A stretch of DNA of 64,000 nucleotides from Eretmocerus hayati. Taxonomy: Eukaryota > Arthropoda > Insecta > Hymenoptera > Aphelinidae. How positions within the stretch are numbered: the first letter of the stretch is position 1; the number at the start of each line of letters is the position of its first letter. This document shows positions 21,765 to 31,799 of this stretch, piece after piece. The notes below the pieces were generated by a model. That model saw only the letters and a list, made by a program, of their open reading frames with translations. It made no database searches and was not told the DNA's origin. The position numbers and the translations under genes are program-made. The DNA is taken from contig CM056744.1 in NCBI GenBank assembly GCA_029851415.1, positions 60,041,797 through 60,105,796 on the forward strand, given 5' to 3'.

Positions 21765-23600
21765 CCTAGACAGTGGTTTGCGTTCGAATCATATTGATGG
21801 GGCGATATCACCGCCGAAGAGATGACACTGGCTTCGCATAGATGGTAAACTATTCCTCGTGGGAGATGAACGCCGAGGAGATGACAAAGATTAAGTGTAA
21901 AATTTGATTAAGTGGTTTCGAGTTCATAGCAGTTATCGACTCGGAGAGATGACACCAAAAAGTGGCACGGCGCATGCGCCCGTATGGGCGTTTTGCACGC
22001 TTTTCTGCTCAGTAGCTTGGTGAGAAGCTGTTTTTGTCAATTATTGACAACAATGATGGTTTTGTCTGAAAAAACCCACCATTAGAGGGAGTTGCACGCA
22101 ATTGAAGGTGTGATAGACCAATTATGGGCTCCCAATCTCGGGAGAAAGCCGGATAATCAAAATTAGTATCAGGGATACTTCGATAGAGGTGTGCGTATTT
22201 TCATAGATTAATATAGAATATTGTGGTGATCAATCTAATTTCTCCATCAACTTTTACCCATCCTTGAGTATTTAGCCCATTGGACGAAGAGAGAATTCTT
22301 TAGAGAAATTGCCTGACTTTTGAAGAAGAATAGATTGGGTACATAGGGCCACTCATATATCATTCTTCAAAAGTCAAAAGAGTAAGTTTTTGAGATATAC
22401 TCGGATGAGGGTGGTGAGTACTTAGGGCCACCGACCCATTAATCCAGGATATCTTGGGGGGGGGGGCTTGAATTAGTCGTTCGATTTATCGAAAAGGCGG
22501 GTACTTAAGCCCGTTCCGACATTAAGAACACGTATTCGAGCTGCATCGAGATTATTGTACAATCAATAAGTGAAAATACACCTGTACATATAAACTATAC
22601 TCCATTTATTTACTCAAACTCTGTACATGGAATTTCGAAAGCTAGAGGACCAAGCTCGATACAGCTCTGAAATTCAACTAAACATAAGCTTGCCACAATG
22701 GGCTAACGAGCTGTTGAATTTTCTGAGTCGAGTTGAAGTTTCTATGTATTGGTATACATATTTACATGTTCGTGTGTGTACTCACACCAGGCGCGTCACT
22801 AGAGAAAAGGAAACGCCTACCTTATTGGCTTCGAGACGCGCGAAAGTTTGAATGCTATATAAAAGCTAGTAATAAGCATATTTTCAAGTTTTCTAAAATA
22901 AAAATCTAAAATTTTGGGGTTCTGGCACTCACAAAAGCAACATGAGCACAATTTCCAGACTATACGGTTCTGAAAAAAATTAGTCAAGTTACCCAACACT
23001 CGGAGACTAGACTACTCATTTTTTTTTGTAAGTACAATCACATCCGAAATCCATTTTTTCACCAGTTTCTGTAAGCACTCAAGACGCACAATTGATTGGT
23101 ATTCTTTTTATGATTTTCCAGCAAACATGGGGGCCCGGAGCCCAGAATGAATGAGTGATTCCTGGTTCCAACGCAAACTAGAAACCCTTACTCGAACAAG
23201 CGTGGGGGGTGTTGAGGCACACCGGATACCTACTCCCAGCTCATCCACGGTCATGTCACTTATACGTTCCGTGAAGTACCTCTATAACCGAGTGATGGGG
23301 CGTTATCGCACTAACAGTAATTTATGAACCCTGAACGATACATAATGACTTCACCGGGAACCGTCGTATCACATGGGATAAGGTTCGGAGAAAGTGGATT
23401 AGACCACGTTTTAGTGCATCCAGGGAATTTATAATTTCGACTTTCTGGATTTCAAAGCGATTACAAATTACATAACGCGTATGCCTTACAAAGGTGCATT
23501 GAGAGCGACTTGTCTTGTTCGGTATCCGACCCACGATTGTAGGAGAAAGGTCTACTCAACCGGTGCTCGGACTTGAATCTCGCATCACGCAAGGTTGGAA
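21765..23600. other. Mostly unassigned; short motif shared with the 28.2-kb tandem repeat
   Basis: CTCGTGGGAGATGAACGCCG at 21857 continues GAGGAGATGACA and parallels the 76-bp repeat at 28.24 kb. A short inverted pair around CTTTTGAAGAA/TTCTTCAAAAG lies near 22320-22376, and a G-run at about 22457-22467. Positions 23540-23575 resemble the outer end of palindrome P1 (GAAAGGTCT...CCGGTGCTCGGACTTGA). No gene was recognised. Confidence 0.4.
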
Positions 23601-23795
23601 GAGCCACGACAAGAAGTAACCTCGTGTTCCTGTGCCACCGGAGTACCGAACAAAAATACATGGGAAGAAAGGGGGCAGTACGCGCAAGCACGGCACCGTG
23701 GCACCGAGATCCTCCACTCTTCTCATTGCTTCCCCTATATTTTCGTTCGGTGGCACGGGGACATGGGTACACGAGGATACTTCTTGTCGAGGCTC
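23601..23795. mobile_element. Fold-back MITE (195 bp)
   Basis: GAGCCACGACAAGAAGTAAC at the left is mirrored by ATACTTCTTGTCGAGGCTC at the right; inner blocks (GTGCCACCG / CGGTGGCAC, ACCGAACAAAAATA / TATTTTCGTTCGGT) also pair. The small ORFs on both strands are by-products of the palindrome. Confidence 0.7.
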
Positions 23796-23879
23796 GAGAC
23801 GTGAAAAAGTGTTAGGTGCGTGATCACGAAAAATACCAATGGGATATGTTTGGGCTTGTCTTTGGAGTATTTGTCAATA

Positions 23880-24640
23880 AGAACTGAAATCAAAAGTGCA
23901 ATTTGCGGGAGTGTTTCGGAGTCAAATCCTACTCTTGCCGGTGCATGAATCAGAAAATCGATTTTCTACCGACAATCTGTGGGCTAAGAAGGTGGTCATC
24001 TTCAAAATGGAACAGTAAGAGAGCAAAACTCCGAGTACTACAACTCGTCACAACCATAACCGGAACGAGATACTCGTAAGGAGAATATCTGTTCTCGAAA
24101 AGATAAGTTAGAGGAGTGATCATATCAGGACTATCGCTATGTTGACATCGCTCAGTTGAGAAGGTTACATTGCCGCGAATTGTCAAATCCTACTCTTGCT
24201 GGTCCATGGATCAGACGATGAATATTGTGCTGGCATTTAGTAGGCAAAAGGGTGACCATCTCTTGAATGGAACAATAGAAGAGCAAAAACCCGAGTACAA
24301 AAACTCGTCACAACCATTCCCGCTATCATATTTCCGCGAGGAAAATACCTTACTCCGAAAAGATCCTTGAGAGAAGTAATATGCCCAGCCCACGACTATG
24401 ACGACATTCATCAATTTGTAAGTGCGATTAGCAGGATTTCATTCGTGTTGGATCCTATTTTTGCCGGTCCATGGATCAGAGGATGAATGGTATGCAGACG
24501 ATTTGCCGGCAAAAAGGTGACCATCTTCTGAATGGAACAGTAAAAAAGCAAAAATCCGAGTATTACACCTCGTCATAACCACTCCCGCTAAGATATCCCC
24601 CTAAGGAGAATATCTGCCACCAAAAATATTCTCTTGGAAA
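23880..24640 (-). repeat. Diverged satellite units, opposite orientation (left block)
   Basis: Read on the minus strand, this block contains TTCCATTCAGAAGATGGTC, a GGAATTT/GGATTTTTGC core and TAGCGATAG(T)CCTG words in the order of the 14.3-20.2 kb satellite, with a ~260-bp period. Identity is clearly lower than within the main array. It continues after the insertion at 24641-26086. Confidence 0.75.
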
Positions 24641-26086
24641 GGACCCCGCCATAAATGATAGGATTTTGGCTTTCAGCGAATTTGACCGAATCGGCAATCA
24701 ATCGATAGAGCTCGACGTGCTGAGCAAAAGTCTCTATAGCCGGTAAACCCGAAAAATTCTCGTTTCCGAGTGATTTGGTTGCAAAGTCGGCGATTTTACC
24801 GAGCCAAAATAGGGTTAAGGCGTCAATCGAACAATAACATACGTTCGAATTCGTTCGGCTCGCTTGGTATTTGCCAGCTAAATACCTCTGATGAAGCAAG
24901 AATCTTTGCATTACACGCGATTTGATAATCCTCTCAAAAGAATCTTTCACTGCCGCGATCCTCGCGGGATATTTTCAAAGTCCGCACAATCGAAACACTT
25001 CGAAAGATTTTGATATTTCAAACGGTCTGCGGGACATAGTATATTATCAAGGCAAATGCGGATGACGAGTTTCATTATCAACGAGATACATACAATACAC
25101 CTCACGCAAGGGTGCGTTGAGAAGAGCGTTTTCCCGCTGGACGATTGAAAAATACGTCCAAGCTCTCAGTACAACTTTGATACAAAATCATTGAATCTTT
25201 TTTTCCGAACTGTTTATCGTTTGGAGGTCACGAGATTTTCACCTTTCCAGTGTGCGGGGGCGGGAGGGGGGGCCTACAGACATTTGAAAATATCTTATGG
25301 GATTTCAGAGAGATATTCGTTTGGAATTTTGGGTGGTGATTGAATTCCGCGTCGTATCGCACTCGGTTCGAACATACGAAAATCGAATCAGGTCCAACTC
25401 TACATCGGTAAAGGTTGCGAAGATCGTTTTAATTTTTTTTTCCGGGATCGCGGATTGAGACTTGTACGGTTATTTGAGTAGACGCCTATTGATTTTCGAA
25501 AATATATTCGTTTCAGCGAGATGATATCAGAAATGAGAAGTCAATTAAGTACTCTGTTGAAACCATGTGAAGCATCGAATTCTTTTTTCTCAAAATAGGT
25601 GCGATCTGACAGAAAATGTAATCGTCGTTTGATAACCAAGAGATATTGCATTCTGATTTTCGATAGATATATTCTCGAATGTACACTACTGGTCAAGAGT
25701 GTAAATACACCTCTGATGATTTCTAGAGTTAGACATTTTGTGCGGACTTTGAAAATATCCCGCGAGAATGGCGGCAGTGAAAGATTCTTTTGAGAGAATT
25801 ATCAAATCGCGTGTAATGCAAAGATTCTTGCTTCATCAGAGGTATTTAGCTGGCAAATACCAAGCGAGCCGAACGAATTCGAACTTATGTTATTGTTCGA
25901 TTGATGCCATAACCCTATTTTGGCTCGGTAAAATCGGCGACTTTGCAACCAAATCACTCGAAAACGAGAATTTTTCGGGTTTAGCGGCTATGCAGACTTT
26001 TGCTCAGCACGTCGAGCTCTATCCATTGATTGCCGATTAGGTCAAATTCGCTGAAAGCCAAAATCCTATCATTTATGGCGGGGTCC
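24641..26086. mobile_element. Palindromic element P5 inserted in satellite, 354-bp inverted arms
   Basis: The arms 24641-24994 and 25733-26086 are inverted copies at roughly 95% identity, starting GGACCCCGCCATAAATGATA and ending in its mirror. Satellite sequence resumes at once on both sides, so this is an insertion. Each arm contains the same open frame (minus strand ending at the left edge; plus strand 25768-26040, MAAVKDSFERIIKS...). A single change turns a TCG into a TAG stop in the right arm. The protein is not recognised. The ~740-bp centre is unpaired and non-coding. Target duplication is not clear (flanks GGAAA / TTCAT). Confidence 0.75.
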
Positions 26087-26930
26087 TTCATCATTCCAGG
26101 CCTACTGCTACTAGTACGGTATCCGTCAATTGATATGTGCAATTTGCAGGAGTTCATCCGTGTCGAATCCTACTCATTCCGGTTCATGGATCAGAGAATG
26201 AATTTCCTGCAGACAATTTGTGGGTAAAAGAGGTAACCATGTTCCGAATGAAACGGTAAAATAGCGAAAATCCGATGACTACCACTCGTCACAACCATGA
26301 CCGATAAGATATTCCGTATGGAGAGTATCTGCTCCCAAAAAGATTTTTAGAGAAGTCATCATGCCAGGCCTATAGCTATGACGACATCCATCAATGGATA
26401 TGTGCAATTCGCGGGAGCGTAACCGAGACAAATCCTACTCTTGCCAGCGAATGGATGAGAGGATGAAATTCCTGCGGACAATTCGTAGCAAGAAAGGTGA
26501 CCATTTTCTGAATGGTACAGTAAAAAAGCAAAAATCCGAATACTATATCCCGTCACAACCATCCCCCAAACGAGATCTCGTAAGAAATCTCTGCTCCCGG
26601 GAAGATCCACGAGAGGACTCATCATGCCAGGCCTATCGCTACTAAGACATTCATCAATGGATGAGTGAGATGTGGAGGAGTGTGTGCGTGATCAAGCGTA
26701 CTCTTTCCGGTACATGGATCAGAGAATGGATGTCCTGCAGACAATTCATAGGCAAAAAGGGTGACCATTTTCAGAATGGAGCAGTAAAAAAGCAAAAATC
26801 CGAGTACTACATTCCGTCACAACCATTTTTGATACAAGATTCTCGTAAAGAGAAAATCTGCGCCCGAGAAAATCCGTTAGAGAAGCCATGATGCTTTCTC
26901 AGGAATCATTGAGTCTTCCAAGTCCCCGAC
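26087..26930 (-). repeat. Diverged satellite units, opposite orientation (right block)
   Basis: CATGCCAGGCCTAT(A/C)GCTA occurs at about 26360 and 26622 (262-bp spacing), with CCATTTTCTGAATGGTACAG and similar words between. This is the reverse complement of the main satellite's GATAGGCCTGGCATGA and CTGTTCCATTCTGAAGATGG. Roughly three decayed units. Confidence 0.75.
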
Positions 26931-27769
26931 CATGATCTCCTAAGTAGTTCATCCAAAGTCAAAAAACGTATCATTCTATATTCGTATGATGGTGTTTTCG
27001 ACAATCGAGAATATGATGCAAACTACCTCAATTTCTCAAAGAATTATAGAAACAGAAGTTATTATAACTTCGAAAAACTTGAAACTAAGCTATAATTCTA
27101 TGGAAGTTCTCGATCATATTGATGTTTACATAAAGCACCCCGAATCCAATCTTCGAACTCCGTTTCTGTCGCGTTTTTGGAATGCACACGAATTTTGGCT
27201 CATCATAGGAAGTATTTTCCGTGAATAAATACCAGTCCGGGAAGAATCGAACTACATTGGATCTCCACGCATCCATTCAAATCTTTACTGACTGAGTTCT
27301 TCGGAGTCAAGAACCTCTAAATTAAATAGAATAGAGAGAAATTCTATACTGGCCACAATTCTTACTTATATCAAATCCGTCATGAAGATTATCATGCTTG
27401 TATTACGTATCCATTCATGAACTTCGGTTCACGCGCGATGATTCTCTACTGTAAGCCAAGTTTGATACTATTTGAATCATTTCTTAATACTTGGAGTGGT
27501 GGGTGGTGGGAGATGGATGCTGCATGTTGATTCGTGACGCGATTTATCCCTATTCAATCCTTAAATATCCCGCAAAACTGCACGGGCACATAACTCGAGA
27601 TGCACTAGCTAGCGTCTACCTGATGCAGAAATTCTGGTTTGAGATGTCGACTGTGTAGAGACACTTTGCCAAGCGGCGATTCTAGCGCTTCAGCAGCTCT
27701 TAATTGCGTCATTTTTGGTCTGATCAGTAGACCATTATTCCACGATCTGATACTCTTCGGATCCCAAGA
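26931..27769. other. Unassigned stretch
   Basis: An 80-codon open frame at 26986-27228 has no recognised domain. On the minus strand AGTTCGATTCT (near 27245) resembles a B box, but no A box is found at the right distance. Confidence 0.3.
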
Positions 27770-28066
27770 ACATGTCAAGTCATGGTCAGCGTATTTTTTG
27801 GGATCGGTTTCTGGGATTTCTGGAGCTTTCTGGGATCGGTTTCTGGGAACTCTAGGGTTTTCCGGGATTGGTTTCTGGGATTTCTAGAGTTTTCTGGGAT
27901 CTCCAAAAAACTTGCATTTCATCGATCGTTTTCTGGGATTTTTTTTCCGGGATCCCGGGAACCCACATTATATATAGAATTCTTCTGGGACGTCCCGGAA
28001 AAGCACATGTATCCCAGAAACTGATACTTTATGCAAAAAAGAGTCCCGGGAACCTACGTTGTATGC

Positions 28067-28097
<31 letters not shown>

Positions 28098-28640
28098 TCC
28101 ATATAGCTATAAATACTGGGACGCCGATATGGATTCATAAAATCTGGGACGAAAAAGAGTATATTTTCCCAAATACTGGGATTTTTCCAAAAACGTGTAA
28201 AAATGGAAATTTTGGGTTGAAAGTATTTTTTTATTCAAACACTAAACCATCCCTCGTGGGAGATAACCGCCGAGGAGATAACAGACGTGTGCTTAGACTT
28301 CGTTTTGCGTTCAAAACACTAACCATCCCTCGTGGGAGATAACCGCCGAGGAGATAACAGACGTGTGCTTAGACTTCGTTTTGCGTTCAAAACACTAACC
28401 ATCCCTCGTGGGAGATAACCGCCGAGGAGATAACAGAACTTTGCTTAGAAAGTGGTTTTTTTCAAAATATCACGAAATTTTCACGCGTCCCAGAAAATAG
28501 CAAAATATATTATTCGCCGCGTCCCAGAATATATGAATCTAGAAGGAGGCCTTCCGGGACGTCCTAGAATTTAGAACGCGTCCCGGAATTTGGCAAAATA
28601 TCGCTGAAATGACGTCATCGCGTCCCGGAATCTCTAGTTA
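27770..28640. repeat. TCTGGGAT-rich repeat, copy 2
   Basis: It contains many near-tandem (T)TCTGGGAT, CCGGGAT and GGGATCCCGGG words at 27780-28040, a (TA)n run at 28064-28092 and further CGTCCCAGAA words at 28480-28630. Its 28190-28300 part is the inverted counterpart of window bases 1-110. The repeat hosts a 76-bp tandem array. Non-coding. Confidence 0.7.
28239..28455. repeat. 76-bp tandem repeat, three copies
   Basis: CCATCCCTCGTGGGAGATAA begins at 28247, 28323 and 28399, exactly 76 bp apart. Each unit continues CCGCCGAGGAGATAACAGA and, in the first two, CGTGTGCTTAGACTTCGTTT. The copies are nearly identical, implying recent expansion; the third diverges at its end. Confidence 0.95.
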
Positions 28641-29017
28641 AAGAAGTGTATATATATGTGTAAAAGCAACGACGAAACGCTTACTTTACATTATATATAA
28701 TCATATATAATATCCATAGCAACCTGGTACACTTCAAGTATAGCTGTCGCCGTCAATGTGTCCAATCTGGGCTTTATATAGAACGCCCGGGGAATCTATA
28801 GAATCCCCGGGCGTTCTATACAATGCCGGGTAATGTGTTCAATGAGCGTTCATCGAACATATTGCCTGCCTTCAAACGGGCATTCTATAGATTACCCGGG
28901 GATTCTATACAATGCCCGCGGCTGCTTGGGCGATGTGTTTAATTTGTAAACACAGAATCGCCCAGAGCTGATTGATTCAAAATTTTCGATCGTGTCAGTT
29001 GGAATACGGGTTTCATC

Positions 29018-31412
29018 ATGAACGGTGACGCGGTTATAAGTGAGGATGATTACAATCGATCTTTGGCAGCCGCCATCGAAAGGAAGAAAAATGATACTTG
29101 TATGTGGAATCGTGAACAAATAGCAAAAGTGATAGAAATCCTCAAAGCTAATTCAAATAATCATGCTAAGTATTACTATTTGAAGAAATATGAGCTGCTT
29201 CAGATAGGTGGACAGTGTCAAGTGATAATGAAAAGACAAGAAGGCAGTGATACTATGGTGCATGTGATATCCTCAGAAGAATATTACGATAAGCTAGTGG
29301 AAGCTCATTTGAGGACCGGTCATGGAGGGCGTGACAGAGTATTGTATTATTTAAAATCTAGGTGCCGAATTCCAAGGGAAGCGGTGGAAATTTTCGTTTC
29401 GGCTTGTCCAACCTGTGCTCGTAAAAAAAGTGCGCCGGTGAAAGGCGTTGTCACAAAGCCCATAGTGTCTCATGGGTTCAACAGTAGATGTCAAATTGAT
29501 CTCATAGATTACCAGTCATGTCCTGATGGTGAATTTACTCATGTGTTGGTAATACAAGATCACGCGACGAAATTTGTGCAGCTTCGGCCGTTAAAATCAA
29601 ACCATGCAAATGGTGTCGCTTATGTTTTGTACGAGGTTTTCTTCATATTTGGCGCACCTTTCATTCTCCAAAGTGACAATGGGCGAGAATTCGTTGCAGC
29701 AGTAATAAAAGCGTTGATAGCTCTTTGGCCAGAGTGTAAAATCGTCCATGGAAGACCACGCCATCCTCAGACGCAAGGTAGCGTGGAGAGAGCCAATTCT
29801 GATATTAAGAAGATGCTTAGCGTTTGGATTGATAAACACTCGAATAACTGGTCTCGAGGCTGTCTCGAAGTACAGGTAAACAAATACAGCTGTTAAATAT
29901 ATGATACATAAATCATATTCACATGCGCGTAGACGCTCTAATTCGTTAACCATTTGTATCCAATTCTGTTTCATGAAAGTGGCAGAAAAATACTTCATTA
30001 CATCGAATCATTAACAGAAGTCCGTATGGAGCCGTTTTTGGTCCAATCAAATACGGATTGACATACTTGAATCTACCTGCTCAAGTCATTGCAAATATTG
30101 AGACTGAGGAAGAATTGGAACGTGCTCTCGGAATTGAGACCGTAGATGACAATGTCACCGAATCAGATTTCGAAGGGTAATAAAGACGTTACTGCGATTT
30201 TGAGTTTATATATTGTCAATCATATAATACTTTATTTCATTTACAGTGAATACTTAGAAGCACCATCTGCGATTGATGTTGTTGAAAATGAGAATTCAAT
30301 GGACGAGAGGTAATTGCTCAAGTGCAGAAAAAAACGTTGTCATTCTTGCATAGTATGGCTTCAACGCTCGTAATAACTTTTTAAATCATTTTTATAGGGT
30401 GCATGTCAGTGGAGATCAGTCAGACCATGCATGCGAGACTAACGATGCAGATGCAAGGACGTATACACTCGAATCATCACAATTGCATGATGGTCATGAA
30501 AAAAGTAGAGCAAATGCTGAAAGGTGACTCATTTTCCCATATTCTTACATAAACTTTCTATTCTCTCCCTTCTCTCATTGACTGAAAAATATTGCAACTC
30601 TCTTAGATCGAGTACTTGTCCACCAACATCAACAATCGATTCCGAGATGAGCAATTCGGTTCAAGAAAGGTGACTAGACGACTCTCATAACTTCCCGATT
30701 ATATTCTGATCCTGTTTTATATCGACTATGTTTTTACAAATCCAGCTCTTCCAAGACCAGCAATGATGACCAAATGGTTGATGTCATCAACAACGAGTGT
30801 AGTATATGTGAGAAAGCACTCGAGTATCACAATACTGTGATATGCAACAAGTGTGATTTGAGAATTCATAACGATTGTGCCACTTCAAATCCAGAAAATG
30901 CTTTGATTTGCTCTCTATGCGCTCGAGGGCTGGCTCTGATCCAAGCACAAGATGACTGTCTTGAAAGACAAAAAGTAGCAGCTGAAAAAATGAGGAATTT
31001 CTCAATGGAAAAATTTCCGCCACTGAATATCAATGACCTTGTCACAGTTACTGTACCTACCGTTGACAGAGGGCCCTTCGACTTTTCTCGAATATTTGGA
31101 ATTGTCATTGATATCCAACATGGTGTTTATCAAATTGGGACTAAAGACGGATTGCTGCAGGGCTGGTATCCGAGATGTGATTTGAATCAAGTAGACAACG
31201 GTCCCATATCGATTGACGACGTGCCACTAGAGATTTCATTAAGTTTAAGAGAGGCTGCCACTAAGCAATCCAAATCAGGAGGTCAAGGAGTCATGAAGTG
31301 TAATTGCAAACCCGCAACCAATCAATGTAAAACTAATCGCTGTTCTTGTTTTAAAAAAAAAATCATGTGCGGCTCTCGGTGCCATAACTCATCTACATGT
31401 TGTAATAAGTAG
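29018..31412 (+). CDS. Ginger transposase (integrase-like), six exons, 655 aa
   Basis: Proposed exons are 29018-29875, 29986-30176, 30247-30309, 30398-30523, 30607-30669 and 30746-31412. All introns are 70-110 bp with GT...AG, and the sum of 1968 nt stays in frame. Domains in order: integrase H2C2 zinc finger (H97, H102, C130, C133); DDE core (D161 in QIDLIDYQ, D220 in QSDNGREF, E257 in SVERAN); a KNTSLHRIINRSPYGAVFG segment created by joining exons 1 and 2; an acidic linker; a PHD-like finger from C452; and a C-terminal Cys-rich CXC-like module (619-655). The product would cut and join the TIRs in the nucleus. The ATG was chosen as the first one in the open frame ahead of the zinc finger. 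All catalytic residues are present, so it may be active. Similar proteins are often named KRBA2-like in animal genomes. Confidence 0.85.
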
Positions 31413-31639
31413 TACTATGTGTATGACTTAGAATTATCTTATATTTCAAAATAACATGACAACGACAGTTTGTGCTTCATTCGTATCAAATGGTAAAACT
31501 GATTATGATTGATTTATTATTATTATTCAATGATTATGACTGCGACGATTGTTTCACGAATAAATTCTATTCAATCGTTCACTTGAAAATACTGCTTGAT
31601 CAATTTAATGTGAAACTTCCCATCTCGTTTGAGGGTTCT
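31413..31639 (+). other. 3' untranslated part of the Ginger gene
   Basis: AT-rich, non-coding, between the TAG stop and the right TIR. It includes AATAAA-type signals (GAATAAATTC near 31559) that could end the transcript. It has no counterpart in the truncated inverted copy. Confidence 0.5.
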
Positions 31640-31799
31640 TGAACACATTGCCCAAGCAGCCTCGGGCATTCTATAGAATCCCTGGGTAATCTATAGAATG
31701 CCCGTTTGAAGGCAGGCAATATGTTCGATGAACGCTCATTAAACACATTACCCGGCATTGTATAGAACGCCCGGAGATTCTATAGATTCCCCGGGCGTT

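Noticed and set aside
14293..26930. Satellite and palindromes as an integrated polydnavirus-type segment
   Set aside because: No viral gene, excision motif or virulence-gene family is recognisable; repeats alone do not support it.
26986..27260. tRNA-like sequence on the minus strand near 27245
   Set aside because: Only a B-box-like word is present; no A box lies at a suitable distance and no stems form.
28239..28455. Three evenly spaced repeats as a CRISPR-like array
   Set aside because: The units are contiguous 76-bp tandem copies without unique spacers, and the context is eukaryotic with no cas genes.
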